Assembly: GCA_965603015.1 (NCBI GenBank)
Contig: CBFDBJ010000004.1
Span: 1-64,000, forward strand
DNA: 64,000 nucleotides
From: JAUWTJ01 sp965603015
Lineage (GTDB): Bacteria; Pseudomonadota; Alphaproteobacteria; M2410
Reading direction: 5' to 3'
Positions 26,316 to 35,014 of the stretch are shown one piece after another (positions within the stretch are counted from its first letter, which is position 1; every line of letters begins with the position of its first letter). The notes beneath the pieces are model-generated. The model made no database searches. It saw nothing but the letters and a program-made list of their open reading frames with translations, and was not told where the DNA came from. The position numbers were made by a program, and so were the translations under genes.

Positions 26316-26343
26316 AAAAGGCGCCCCGTGTGGGACGCCTTTT
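26316..26343. terminator. Bidirectional Rho-independent terminator
   Basis: Arms AAAAGGCGCCCC and GGGACGCCTTTT pair with a single mismatch around a 4-nt loop. A and T runs on both sides make it work for the SufR-like gene on the + strand and for rpsU on the - strand, which converge here. Confidence 0.85.
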
Positions 26344-26366
26344 CGCAGAAAACTCGAGTTATCTGA

Positions 26367-26570
26367 TTAGCTGCTTTCGCGCTCAATGCGCTTGCGGGCA
26401 AGCTTGCGGGCGCGGCGAACGGCTTCGGCCTTGTTGCGCGCTCTTTTTTCTGATGGTTTTTCGTAGAAGGTGCGCAGCTTCATTTCACGGAAAATGCCCT
26501 CACGTTGCATTTTCTTTTTCAGGGCTCGCAGAGCCTGATCTACATTGTTGTCGCGAACGATAATTTGCAC
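26367..26570 (-). CDS. rpsU: 30S ribosomal protein S21
   Basis: A 67-residue, highly basic small-subunit protein with the universal core IIVRDNNVDQALRALKKKMQ and TFYEKPSEKR, ending in an Arg-rich helix. The start codon is GTG at 26570, usual for this gene in alphaproteobacteria (VQ.LVRDNN start). It is monocistronic, divergent from def and convergent with the SufR-like gene across a shared terminator. The 250 bp between rpsU and def hold the two promoters; no RNA gene was seen there. Confidence 0.97.
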   Translation of the reverse strand: MQIIVRDNNVDQALRALKKKMQREGIFREMKLRTFYEKPSEKRARNKAEAVRRARKLARKRIERESS

Positions 26571-26821
26571 TTGTCTTCAATCCTCAATTTCTTGCATCAG
26601 GTCTTCAGCGCCGGTTTTCCGACGATTATTCATGTGTAACGGTCCATCTTCGGGGATTCTCCGTCACGAGGGGGCTTCAATAGCGCAATAGCAGGGCTCT
26701 GTCCATGCCGATTCCTCTGTAATCCACACCATAGCAGGGATTTCCTGCCAATAGCCTTAATTACGCGATTGTTTTGTTACGATCTATGGACGCGAGGGGG
26801 CGAAACACCCATATTGGCCCC

Positions 26822-27394
26822 ATGGCAATACTCAAAATCGCAAAGATGGGCCATCCGGTCCTGGGACGGGTCGCAGATCCCGTTACAGACCCAAAAGCCC
26901 CGGAAATACAGGCCCTTATCCGGGATATGATCGTCACCATGCATGACGCAAACGGGGCGGGGCTGGCCGCGCCGCAGGTTCATGTGCCGCTCAGGGTAGT
27001 GGTCTACCATGCTCCGGCGGCCCGCAGTGAAGACGATGAGCATGACGGCCACGAAACCGCGCCCCTGACCGTGCTTATCAATCCCGAGATTGAGCCTATA
27101 GGCGACGTGACATCGACCGGCTGGGAGGGCTGCCTGTCGGTGCCCGGTCTGCGCGGCGAGGTGACACGGCCAGGTCACATCCGATATCGGGCCCTGAACG
27201 GCGAAGGCGAAGTGGTTGAAGGGGAGGCCAGCGGCTTTCATGCCCGCGTCATTCAACATGAATGCGATCATCTGGACGGTATCCTCTACCCCCAGCGCAT
27301 GTCGGATTTAAGAACGCTGATCTTTGACAGTGAGGTGCGGCATATCATTGATGCCGATGGAGCTGATGATACGGATGAGGAGGCTGCGGAATGA
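26822..27394 (+). CDS. def: Peptide deformylase
   Basis: A 190-residue metalloenzyme removing the formyl group from nascent proteins. All three motifs are intact: GAGLAAPQ (45-52), EGCLS (102-106, metal ligand C104) and HECDH (146-150). Compared with E. coli Def there is an acidic insert RSEDDEHDGHET between motifs 1 and 2 and an acidic C-terminal tail (ADGADDTDEEAAE). The ATG at 26822 gives the expected MAILKI start; the open frame upstream is not needed. It is coupled to the COQ9 gene by an ATGA overlap. The usual partner fmt is not here. Confidence 0.94.
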   Translation: MAILKIAKMGHPVLGRVADPVTDPKAPEIQALIRDMIVTMHDANGAGLAAPQVHVPLRVVVYHAPAARSEDDEHDGHETAPLTVLINPEIEPIGDVTSTGWEGCLSVPGLRGEVTRPGHIRYRALNGEGEVVEGEASGFHARVIQHECDHLDGILYPQRMSDLRTLIFDSEVRHIIDADGADDTDEEAAE

Positions 27395-28053
27395 GTGACA
27401 CTTCCTCTGCGGACCTGAGACAGGCCATTCTCGAAGCAGCTCTCAAGGACATTCCCTTTGATGGCTGGACCAATGAAGTGTTGCGCAAGGTCGGTGAGGC
27501 AAAGGGCGTGTCGCTCGATGAAATCGATCTGCTTTTTCCGCGTGGCTCGGTCGATCTCCTGGAGGCGTTTTCTCACGCCGCGGATGCACATATGGTCCGC
27601 GCCCTGGAGGGTGTCGATCTTGCGTCTCTCAAGATCCGTCAGCGGATTACCCTTGGCGTGCGTTCGCGCATTGAGTTTCTTCAAGGCCACCGTGAGGCTT
27701 CGCTTCGGGCTGCGAGCGTTCTTGCGCTTCCGGTTCATGGCGTTCTGGCTGCGCAGCTGCTGGCGCGTACTGTTGATCTGGCATGGCGCGGTATCGGGGA
27801 TACCTCGACGGATTTTAATTTTTATACCAAGCGCGCAACGCTCAGCCTTGTCCTGAGTTCGACGCTGTTTTACTGGATGACCGACGAGGCGGAAGATCTG
27901 GCGCCGACATGGGAATTTCTTGATCGCCGGATCGAGAATGTCATGCAGTTTGAAAAGACCAAGGCGAGGGTTAAAAAAGCGGCGGCGAACATGCCTTCAC
28001 CGGTCGAGCTCCTCGCCAAAATACGCTATGCCGGTTCGCGCTTTAAAGTGTGA
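27391..28053 (+). CDS. COQ9 family protein
   Basis: A 220-residue protein of the COQ9 family, a TetR-like fold lipid-binding protein that helps ubiquinone synthesis by presenting the lipid precursor to hydroxylase COQ7. Visible features: ILEAALKDIPFDGWT near the N-terminus, FPRGSVDLLEAF, DTSTDFNFYTKRATLSLVLSSTLFYWMTD, and the C-terminal WEFLDRRIENVMQFEK. It overlaps def by 4 bp. Its last 11 bp overlap the 3' end of purK on the opposite strand. ubiX, another ubiquinone gene, lies 3 kb downstream. Confidence 0.88.
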   Translation: MSDTSSADLRQAILEAALKDIPFDGWTNEVLRKVGEAKGVSLDEIDLLFPRGSVDLLEAFSHAADAHMVRALEGVDLASLKIRQRITLGVRSRIEFLQGHREASLRAASVLALPVHGVLAAQLLARTVDLAWRGIGDTSTDFNFYTKRATLSLVLSSTLFYWMTDEAEDLAPTWEFLDRRIENVMQFEKTKARVKKAAANMPSPVELLAKIRYAGSRFKV

Positions 28054-29194
28054 GTGGCAAATCGTCTTTTGACTTCAGGCTGCCTTTGGCAAAGAGCCGC
28101 GTTGCGTGAGCCATTTTGCGGCCCGCGCGCGCTTCTGTCTTGCCATAGAGCGTCAGAAGAACGTCTTCCATTTTAGCAATCATCGGCCATTTTTCGATAT
28201 CGGAGCCGATAAGATTGTACATGATCGCGTCGGAATGGCGGCCCGGAGTGACTAACGGCCAGCCGCAGATGGCGCGGATGTGCTGTTCGAATTGCGAAAT
28301 CGTGCAGGCGGCTTCGGTCCAGTGACCGGAATTGTGGACGCGCGGGGCAATCTCGTTGATCAGGATGGTTTCGTCCTTCATGACAAAGAACTCGACACCG
28401 ATGACGCCGACATAGCCCAGCTCCGTGAGAATGTTCTCTGCCGCTGCCCGAGCGGCGGCAATCGTTTTGTCGCTCACCCGTGCGGGCACGATTGTTGCGC
28501 TGAGAATATGATCGCGGTGAATGTTCTCACCGGGCGTCCAGGTTACGGTTTCACCCGTGTGCGCACGGGCTGCAATAACGGAAATCTCGCAATCAAAGGG
28601 GATGAAACCTTCCAGGATAGACGGCGCGCCTTTCATTGCGGCCCAGGCATCTTCCATGTCATTTTCTGTACGGATGATGCTTTGACCTTTGCCATCGTAT
28701 CCAAAGCGGCGTGTTTTGAGAACGGCGGGGAGTCCGATTTCAGATGCGGCGGCGCGAAGATCCTCAAGAGTATCAACCGGTTTAAAAGGGGCTGTCGTCT
28801 GCCCAATGGATGTCAGGAATGTCTTTTCAGTCAGCCGGTCCTGGGCAACATCGAGCGCCCGTGCTGCGGGAAACAGCCTTGTGTGCCTGGCCAGCTCAGC
28901 CGCCGTTTCAGCCGGGACATTTTCAAATTCGTAAGTTGCGACATCAACTGTGTCGCCGAACCGGGCGATGGCCTCAAGGTCATCGTAGGCGGCGACGGTT
29001 TCGGCATGGGCGACCTGGCCCGCCGGGCTGTGTCCGCTGCTGCCGTCAGGAAAACCGTCCGGTGAAAAAATATGGGTTCGAAAGCCAAGGTTTGCTGCGG
29101 CGAGCGCCAACATGCGCCCGAGCTGGCCACTGCCCAATATGCCGATGGTTGAACCGGGCCGGAGTGGAGACAGTGGTGCGGGATTTTCGGTCAT
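28043..29194 (-). CDS. purK: N5-carboxyaminoimidazole ribonucleotide synthase
   Basis: A 383-residue ATP-grasp enzyme making N5-CAIR from AIR, bicarbonate and ATP in purine synthesis. The N-terminus STIGILGSGQLGRMLALAAANLGFR, the central VLKTRRFGYDGKGQ and FFVMKDETILINEIAPRVHNSGHWT are diagnostic. It starts 12 bp after the purE stop, the normal purEK operon. The TAA lies inside the COQ9 coding region of the opposite strand, so the two genes share 11 bp tail to tail. Confidence 0.96.
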   Translation of the reverse strand: MTENPAPLSPLRPGSTIGILGSGQLGRMLALAAANLGFRTHIFSPDGFPDGSSGHSPAGQVAHAETVAAYDDLEAIARFGDTVDVATYEFENVPAETAAELARHTRLFPAARALDVAQDRLTEKTFLTSIGQTTAPFKPVDTLEDLRAAASEIGLPAVLKTRRFGYDGKGQSIIRTENDMEDAWAAMKGAPSILEGFIPFDCEISVIAARAHTGETVTWTPGENIHRDHILSATIVPARVSDKTIAAARAAAENILTELGYVGVIGVEFFVMKDETILINEIAPRVHNSGHWTEAACTISQFEQHIRAICGWPLVTPGRHSDAIMYNLIGSDIEKWPMIAKMEDVLLTLYGKTEARAGRKMAHATRLFAKGSLKSKDDLPLTL

Positions 29195-29206
29195 AGTGTG
29201 TGGCTA

Positions 29207-29710
29207 TCAAGCCTCGTCTACGGGGATATCTGCAATGGCTCTGGTCTGGTCCTCGCTCCAGGCGCGGACGGCCGCAGCGACAGCATCATCTCCCAGGGCG
29301 ACAATTCTGGCGGCAAGAAGCGCCGCATTGATGGCGCCGGCCTTGCCAATGGCGAGCGTGCCGACAGGGATGCCGCCGGGCATTTGAACGATCGACAAGA
29401 GACTGTCCTGGCCGCTGAGGGCTTTGCTCTCGATAGGGACACCAAGAACCGGGAGCTCTGACCAGGAGGCTGTCATGCCCGGAAGATGGGCGGCGCCGCC
29501 GGCACCGGCAATAATCACCTTGAGACCGCGGGATTTTGCTGATTTTGCATAATCACGCATCCGGTCCGGCGTACGGTGGGCCGAGACAATTTTGGTCTCA
29601 AAGGAAACGCCCAGTTTTTTGAGGGTTTCCGACGCATTGCGCATGGTGGGCCAGTCAGACTGGCTGCCCATTATAATGCCGACATCGATGCCAGTTGCGA
29701 TAGGGGCCAT
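29207..29710 (-). CDS. purE: N5-carboxyaminoimidazole ribonucleotide mutase
   Basis: A 167-residue enzyme converting N5-CAIR to CAIR. Family marks: VGIIMGSQSDWPTMRNA, SAHRTPDRM, IAGAGGAAHLPGM and PGGIPVGTLAIGKAGA. The ATG at 29710 (MAPIATG) with GGGAAG upstream is preferred over an open 47-codon extension. It is the first gene of purEK. The ~265 bp to the divergent diguanylate cyclase gene contain a short dyad CCACAC-CA-GTGTGG (29846-29859) of unknown role. Confidence 0.96.
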   Translation of the reverse strand: MAPIATGIDVGIIMGSQSDWPTMRNASETLKKLGVSFETKIVSAHRTPDRMRDYAKSAKSRGLKVIIAGAGGAAHLPGMTASWSELPVLGVPIESKALSGQDSLLSIVQMPGGIPVGTLAIGKAGAINAALLAARIVALGDDAVAAAVRAWSEDQTRAIADIPVDEA

Positions 29711-29975
29711 GGCTTGCTTCCCGGCCCTGACGGGCCTTTTCAATGGAGAATGCCTCGGGAATGCAATGTATTTTGCGACAACCAGGGCAATGCAGGAAAG
29801 CGCGGGATTATAGGCAGGCGCGCCGCGAAGGCAAGGATATTGATTCCACACCAGTGTGGTGAGAAATTGATTATTGACCCCATAGTTAGCGCCGCGTTAA
29901 CGAATTATTTGCCGCCAGGGGGGCGTAATCAGGCAAGGGCCAATCAGACTTCGTGGCGATGGAGAAAACCTGCCC

Positions 29976-30764
29976 ATGAAAATCACCCGTGCAAAGGGCG
30001 TATATAAGACAGAGCCGGTCAAACGAGCCAGCTCTGTGACCCGGCCTGGCGCCGGTCCTGTTGCTCCGTCCGGGCTGCCGTCTGATGAGGTCTCTATCAT
30101 GGGGATTCCTGAGGCCGAATTCACGCCAAAGGTTCGCGACGCGGTTACCTCCCTGCTTCAGGAGGTTGATCGCCTGACGCAGGACCTGAGCGAAATGAAG
30201 CAAAGGGTTTCAGAGCTTGAAACCTTCGCGGACCAGGACGAACTTCTGCCGGTGCTCAACCGCCGGGCCTTTGTGCGCGAACTCTCGCGTCTTCAGTCCT
30301 TCGGCGAGCGCTACGACCTGAAGGCTTCGTTGCTCTATCTCGATCTCAACAAATTCAAGAGCATCAATGATACTTATGGACATGCGGCAGGGGACAAGGT
30401 TCTGAACGCCTTTGTCGTTGCTTTGAGGAAAAACCTGCGCGACTCTGATTTGATCGGTCGATTGGGCGGCGATGAGTTCGGCATTGTTTTGCCGAATGCA
30501 ACTCTGGAAGCTGCGCGGCTAAAGGCGAGCTCACTTGCGCAAGCCATCGAGAATATGAAAGTCCCCTATGAGGGCAAGGTTCTGAAAGTGACGGTGGCTG
30601 TTGGCGCCTGTGTTTTGACCAACGACGTTGGTATTGAAGATGCTCTGGCGACCGCTGACCGGGATATGTTTGATGCAAAGGATGCTTCCAAAGGCACCAC
30701 AAAAGGTGGCACCAAAGCTCTTACAAAAGATACGGGCAAAGGTGTGAAGAAGCGCTCCCCCTGA
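29976..30764 (+). CDS. GGDEF diguanylate cyclase
   Basis: A 262-residue protein making cyclic di-GMP from two GTP. The N-terminal ~50 residues are a basic, Pro-rich leader, followed by a short coiled coil (about 55-85), and the GGDEF domain (90-240) with an intact active site GGDEF (164-168) and an intact inhibitory site RDSD (155-158), so product feedback is expected. There is no sensor or membrane domain. The C-terminal ~25 residues are a Lys/Gly/Thr-rich low-complexity tail with repeated KGTTKGG-like units. The start could also be the ATG at 30099, which drops the leader. Confidence 0.9.
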   Translation: MKITRAKGVYKTEPVKRASSVTRPGAGPVAPSGLPSDEVSIMGIPEAEFTPKVRDAVTSLLQEVDRLTQDLSEMKQRVSELETFADQDELLPVLNRRAFVRELSRLQSFGERYDLKASLLYLDLNKFKSINDTYGHAAGDKVLNAFVVALRKNLRDSDLIGRLGGDEFGIVLPNATLEAARLKASSLAQAIENMKVPYEGKVLKVTVAVGACVLTNDVGIEDALATADRDMFDAKDASKGTTKGGTKALTKDTGKGVKKRSP

Positions 30765-30814
30765 GATCTCTCCGCGCGAGCGGGCCCACACCCACCCGAG
30801 CCGGGGGTGCGGAA

Positions 30815-31024
30815 TCAAGCGATAATGTCAGGGGTCAGTTGATCCTCGATCGAAATGATCCGATCTTTAAGGGACAGTTTTTTCTTTTTCAGGCGTTGCA
30901 CCTGCAGCTGATCTGCCGGCGTTGAGATGGCCAGCGCATGAATTGCAGAATCAAGGTCGCGGTGCTCCTGGCGCAGCATGACAAGCAGGTTTTGCAAGCT
31001 GTCCTGATTATTGAGGTCTGCCAT
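30815..31024 (-). CDS. YdcH family protein (DUF465), copy 1
   Basis: A 69-residue, almost wholly helical protein with the DUF465 pattern: LRQEHRDLDSAIHAL and VQRLKKKKLSLKDRI. Function is unknown in the family. A homologous gene lies 0.9 kb away on the other strand, with ubiX between them. It ends close to the convergent diguanylate cyclase gene. The ~210 bp upstream to ubiX contain no other gene. Confidence 0.87.
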   Translation of the reverse strand: MADLNNQDSLQNLLVMLRQEHRDLDSAIHALAISTPADQLQVQRLKKKKLSLKDRIISIEDQLTPDIIA

Positions 31025-31234
31025 ATGACTTTCATGTGTCCCTGAGGCGATCGCAAAGGCTTCAGGCGGGGGCTGCGCAGCCAGTCTTGCGCAACCCGGA
31101 GGTCTTGCGGCAAAAACCGGCCGAAAATGAATACCAATTCAAAGGTAACTTATCATACTCCCGGCAAAAGTGGGAGGCTCAATTCTTGTGCTCTGGCGTT
31201 CCGGCGCTCCGGTTTTGAAGGGTGGACGGGGAGC

Positions 31235-31801
31235 TCACGTTTTATTCTCGCCCCAGCGTTTTGCGCCGGGCATCGCGAGGCCATAGAGGTCCAGAGTGCG
31301 TGCCACGGTTTGATCAATGATATCGTCGACGCTGCCGGGCCTTTCATAAAAGGCGGGAACCGGCGGCGCGATAATGGCCCCCATTTCGGACAGTGCGGTC
31401 ATGGTGCGCAGGTGTCCGGTGTGAAGCGGCGTCTCGCGTACCAGCAGTGTCAGGCGGCGGCGCTCCTTGAGGACAACGTCGGCGGAGCGGGTGAGAAGAT
31501 TTGATGTCACACCGGTCGCGATTTCCGACATCGTGCGAATCGAGCACGGCGCAACGATCATCCCATCGGTGAGAAATGAACCGGAGGATATGGCAGCGGT
31601 GATGTCCTTTATGCCGTGATGATGGGTTGCCAGTTCAAGAACATCGCCGGTTTTCAGGTCCGACTCATAGCTGAGCGTTGCTTCTGCGGGCTTTGTCATA
31701 ACCAAATGGGTTTCCACGTCCAGGTCGCGCAAAACCTGAAGCAGACGTACACCGATCATTACACCGGAGGCACCACTTATTCCGATAATTAAACGCTTCA
31801 T
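31235..31801 (-). CDS. ubiX: Flavin prenyltransferase
   Basis: A 188-residue flavoprotein that prenylates FMN to prFMN, the cofactor of UbiD decarboxylases in ubiquinone synthesis. The sequence has the UbiX pattern: LIIGISGASGVMIGVRLLQVL, a GSF/CSIRTMSEIATG segment (PCSIRTMSEIATGVTSNLL), RRRLTLLVRETPLH and a C-terminal PPVPAFYERPGSVDDIIDQTVAR. No ubiD is seen nearby. The ATG at 31801 leaves ~140 bp to the divergent YdcH gene. Confidence 0.95.
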   Translation of the reverse strand: MKRLIIGISGASGVMIGVRLLQVLRDLDVETHLVMTKPAEATLSYESDLKTGDVLELATHHHGIKDITAAISSGSFLTDGMIVAPCSIRTMSEIATGVTSNLLTRSADVVLKERRRLTLLVRETPLHTGHLRTMTALSEMGAIIAPPVPAFYERPGSVDDIIDQTVARTLDLYGLAMPGAKRWGENKT

Positions 31802-31943
31802 AATTGCATGTCTCGTGCTGCCGGTTTGTCTCTTGCAAGGGATTCTGCGCTCTTAAGACTTGCTTTACGGTGTGACATAAAAACGCCTGACAAACATAAA
31901 AAAAGGTGTTTTAATAAAATCCTCAAACAGAGGGAGAATCTTG

Positions 31944-32129
31944 ATGGCACTAGAAGCTCACCTGGAAGAACTCAATGAGAAGCATCGTCAACTGGATGCG
32001 TACATTGTGGAAGAACTTCAACATCCAAGTGTAGATACCTTAAAGATCATGGAGCTGAAAAGAGAAAAGCTCCACCTGAAAGAAGAAATCCTGAGACTTC
32101 GATTATCCTTTAAACCCGATTTGCATTAG
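31944..32129 (+). CDS. YdcH family protein (DUF465), copy 2
   Basis: A 61-residue helical protein with the same pattern as the copy at 30815: HLEELNEKHRQLDAYIVEEL and IMELKREKLHLKEEI. GGGAG lies 7 nt before the ATG; the in-frame TTG directly before it is probably not used. Function unknown. It is divergent from ubiX. The ~100 bp after its stop contain no gene and lead to the 3' end of the acyl-CoA ligase. Confidence 0.86.
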   Translation: MALEAHLEELNEKHRQLDAYIVEELQHPSVDTLKIMELKREKLHLKEEILRLRLSFKPDLH

Positions 32130-32229
32130 CGAATCGTCAGACATTATCGAATTCGGGTCGCGCGAAGACTGAATTGACAAGCTTCTGACGCTTCAAAAAG
32201 GTGCGGGTTTCCGCGTCTTGTTATAAGCG

Positions 32230-33864
32230 TCAGAGATTTTCAACTTGATCCCGCAGTTTAAACTTCTGGATTTTGCCGGTCGATGTTTTTGGCAATTCGG
32301 TTATGACGACGTGGCGCGGACATTTGTAGTGGGCGAGATGTTCGCGGCAAAACGCGATGACGTCGTCCGGCAGAACTGTAGCCCCTTCGCGGACTTCGAT
32401 GAAGGCGCAAGGCGTCTCGCCCCATTTTTCATCCGGTCTGGCGACCACTGCGGCAGCAGTGATGTCGGGATGTTTGTAGAGTGTGTCCTCAACCTCGATT
32501 GAGGAGATGTTCTCGCCGCCCGAAATGATAATGTCCTTGGACCGATCCTTGAGCTGAATATAGCCATCTTTATGGATGACGCCCAGGTCTCCGGAATGGA
32601 ACCAGCCACCTTTAAAGGCCTCCTCGGTTGCTGTCGGATTTTTCAGATACCCTTTCATAACGACATTGCCGCGGAACATAACCTCGCCAATGGTCTCGCC
32701 GTCGTATGGCACGACTTGCATTGTGTCGGGGTCCATCACGGTCAGGCCTTCGAGGACCTGCATGTTGACGCCCTGGCGGGCCTTGATTTGTGCGCGTTCA
32801 TCGCCTGGCAACTCGTCCCACTCGTCATGCCAGGCATTGATGGCGGACGGTCCATAGGTTTCCGTCAGTCCGTACAGATGGGAGATCGCAAAGCCCGAAT
32901 TTTCCATGGCGGCAATAATGGCGGCGGGGGGCGGCGCAGCGGCGGTATGAAATTGAACTGTATGATCGAGCGCCTGGCGCTCCTTGTCCGAGGCGTTGAC
33001 GATCATGCCCATGATAATCGGCGCGCCGCACATATGGGTCACGGCGTAGCGCTTGCAGGCGTCGAAAATATTCTCCGCGCTGATACGTCTCAGACAAACA
33101 TGTGTCCCGGCCACCACGCTGATCGCCCATGTGTAACACCAGCCATTGCAGTGAAACATCGGCAGTGTCCACAGATAGGTCATATTCTGTGCCGGCATCG
33201 ATCCGGCGACGGCGAGGCCGAGCGACATGATGTTGGCACCGCGGTGGTGGAAGACCACGCCCTTGGGGTTCCCGGTTGTGCCGGAAGTATAATTAAGCGA
33301 TATCGCAAGCCACTCATCTTCGGGCGGGGCCCATGCAAATTCCGGATCGCCGCCCGCTATGAAGGCCTCATAGGTCAGGTCTGAAATCCGTGTTCCTTCC
33401 GGAAAAGTCGGGTCGTCGATATCGATGACGAGGGGTTTGGCGTCACACAGGGTGAGGGCTTCGCGGGCAAGCGCGCCAAATTCGCCGTCGACAATGAAGA
33501 CCTTTGCCTCGCCGTGATCGAGTATAAAGGCGACTTCCTTTGCATTGAGCCGGTAATTGATCGCATTGAGGACACCGCCCATCATGGGGACACCGTAGTG
33601 GGCATCGAGCATGGTGGGAACATTGGGTGCCAGAACGGCAACTGTGTCCCCGACGCCGTAGCCTTTTTGAGCGAGGGCGGAGGCGAGACGGCGGCAGCGG
33701 GCGTAGAACTCGGCATAGGTCCACTGGAGGCCCTCGTGGATCACCGCGACCTGATCGGGGAAAACCGCGGCGGAGCGCTGCAAAAAGGTCAGCGGGGTGA
33801 GCTGCTGATGGTTTGCCGGGTTCTTGTCGAGGTCGGTATCGTAGGGGCTGCGCACTTGCGTCAT
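32230..33864 (-). CDS. Acyl-CoA synthetase (AMP-forming)
   Basis: A 544-residue ANL-superfamily ligase activating a carboxylic acid to its CoA thioester through an acyl-adenylate. Motifs: P-loop LNYTSGTTGNPKGVVFHHRGA, YGLTETYGP (A5), GGWFHSGDLGVIHKDGYIQLKDRSKDIIISGGENIS (A7-A8) and catalytic Lys in PKTSTGKIQKFKLR. The sequence type resembles short/medium-chain ligases related to plant AAE and bacterial DmdB proteins; the substrate cannot be fixed. It lies 83 bp downstream of a TSUP permease in the same direction and may be co-transcribed. It could activate fatty acids arising from P450 oxidation, but it is not in that cluster. Confidence 0.9.
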   Translation of the reverse strand: MTQVRSPYDTDLDKNPANHQQLTPLTFLQRSAAVFPDQVAVIHEGLQWTYAEFYARCRRLASALAQKGYGVGDTVAVLAPNVPTMLDAHYGVPMMGGVLNAINYRLNAKEVAFILDHGEAKVFIVDGEFGALAREALTLCDAKPLVIDIDDPTFPEGTRISDLTYEAFIAGGDPEFAWAPPEDEWLAISLNYTSGTTGNPKGVVFHHRGANIMSLGLAVAGSMPAQNMTYLWTLPMFHCNGWCYTWAISVVAGTHVCLRRISAENIFDACKRYAVTHMCGAPIIMGMIVNASDKERQALDHTVQFHTAAAPPPAAIIAAMENSGFAISHLYGLTETYGPSAINAWHDEWDELPGDERAQIKARQGVNMQVLEGLTVMDPDTMQVVPYDGETIGEVMFRGNVVMKGYLKNPTATEEAFKGGWFHSGDLGVIHKDGYIQLKDRSKDIIISGGENISSIEVEDTLYKHPDITAAAVVARPDEKWGETPCAFIEVREGATVLPDDVIAFCREHLAHYKCPRHVVITELPKTSTGKIQKFKLRDQVENL

Positions 33865-33947
33865 TGATCAGGTCCTTGGAGACTTTTGAAGATTTGTCTG
33901 GTCGGCGCGATCCTGTCGTATTTTGGACCGATTGGAAAGAGGCAGCT

Positions 33948-34706
33948 TCAGGCGAAAAGCGAGGTAACCCCGTCATAGATGAGCTTGAGCCCGACAATGG
34001 TGATCAGGGCATAGGTGACGCGAAAGAAGGGCCGCTCCGGGATGCGGTGGTGCAGTTTGATCCCGAGGACCATACCAAGTGGTGCAAGCGGCAGGAGGAT
34101 GAGGGATGTCATGAGGTTGCCTGCTGCGAGTTGCCCCAGGCTCGCGTAGGCGGGCAGCTTGATGAGATTGACGATGGTGAAGAACATCACCGATGTGCCG
34201 ACGTAGATGGTTTTGTCGGGCCTCTGGGGCAGCATATAGATCTGAAACGGTGGGGAGCCTGCGTGAGCCACGAAAGAGGTGAAGCCGCCGATCATGCCCC
34301 AGATCGTGCCCCTGATCTTGCCTGGACCGGAAGGCGGGCGCTCCGCCACATGGCCGAACAGATAATTTGCGACAAACAGGACGGCAATGAGGCCAACCAA
34401 CAACCGGACGTGATCGTCTTCTACTGTGCCCGCCAGGAGTGTACCGATGCCAATGCCGACGGCTGCCCCGGGAAGCAGGTAGATCAGATTGAGCCTGTCA
34501 AAGGATTGCCGGTAAGCCCAGACGCCCATCATATCCATGACAATCAATATGGGCAGCATGATGCCGGCGGCCTGAACCGGTGAAATGGTCAGCGCCATCA
34601 GCGGGACCGCGACAAGACCGATGCCGCCGGCAAAGCCGCCCTTTGATATGCCGGTGAGCAGAATGGCCGGGACGGCGGCGGCGTAGAACCAGAGGTCGGT
34701 GATCAT
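33948..34706 (-). CDS. TSUP family permease (TauE/SafE-like)
   Basis: A 252-residue inner-membrane protein with about seven to eight transmembrane helices and the two TSUP repeats, including GISKGGFAGGIGLVAVPLMAL and GFTSFVAHAGSPPFQIYMLP. Family members export sulfite, sulfoacetate or related sulfur/organic anions. I start at the ATG at 34706 (MITDLWFYAA); the frame upstream is open but Pro-rich and not membrane-like. It is divergent from the chemoreceptor gene; a dyad lies between them. Confidence 0.87.
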   Translation of the reverse strand: MITDLWFYAAAVPAILLTGISKGGFAGGIGLVAVPLMALTISPVQAAGIMLPILIVMDMMGVWAYRQSFDRLNLIYLLPGAAVGIGIGTLLAGTVEDDHVRLLVGLIAVLFVANYLFGHVAERPPSGPGKIRGTIWGMIGGFTSFVAHAGSPPFQIYMLPQRPDKTIYVGTSVMFFTIVNLIKLPAYASLGQLAAGNLMTSLILLPLAPLGMVLGIKLHHRIPERPFFRVTYALITIVGLKLIYDGVTSLFA

Positions 34707-34830
34707 GCAGCAATTTTCCGTGAAAGGTCGGGGTTTTTGTAGCGGAAAGGGTGGTAACGGGGAAGGGGTTTGCAAGCGGACTGGTTGTGTCCCATGAGCC
34801 CTCGCTACATGTGAAAGTAGATTTACGCCC

Positions 34831-34853
34831 ATTACTTTTAAGCTGGAAGTAAT
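34831..34853. promoter_or_regulatory. Dyad ATTACTT-N9-AAGTAAT
   Basis: Perfect inverted repeat with 7-bp arms and a 9-bp centre in the 308-bp region between the TSUP permease and the chemoreceptor. It lies 125 bp upstream of the permease start and 160 bp upstream of the chemoreceptor start, so it could be an operator for either. The rest of the region is AT-rich and carries no ORF. Confidence 0.35.
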
Positions 34854-35014
34854 CTTCTTTATGGATTTGTTTGCGCTACTTAAGAATGAGACGCAACCTA
34901 ATCAACTCCGTATGCAGATTTACAACTAATTAGCACGTCTCATGCCAGTATCCCGGCAATCACCAATGCACGTCGCGGTGCTAGGTCTAATCGCACGAAT
35001 TGAATGGGGTCATC

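Noticed and set aside
32230..34706. DMSP degradation locus (DmdB plus sulfur exporter)
   Set aside because: The ligase is only generically DmdB-like and no dmdA, dmdC or dmdD is adjacent; substrate cannot be assigned.
34838..34852. CtrA box TTAA-N7-TTAA upstream of the chemoreceptor
   Set aside because: The second half reads GTAA rather than TTAA; the stronger signal at the same place is the ATTACTT/AAGTAAT dyad.
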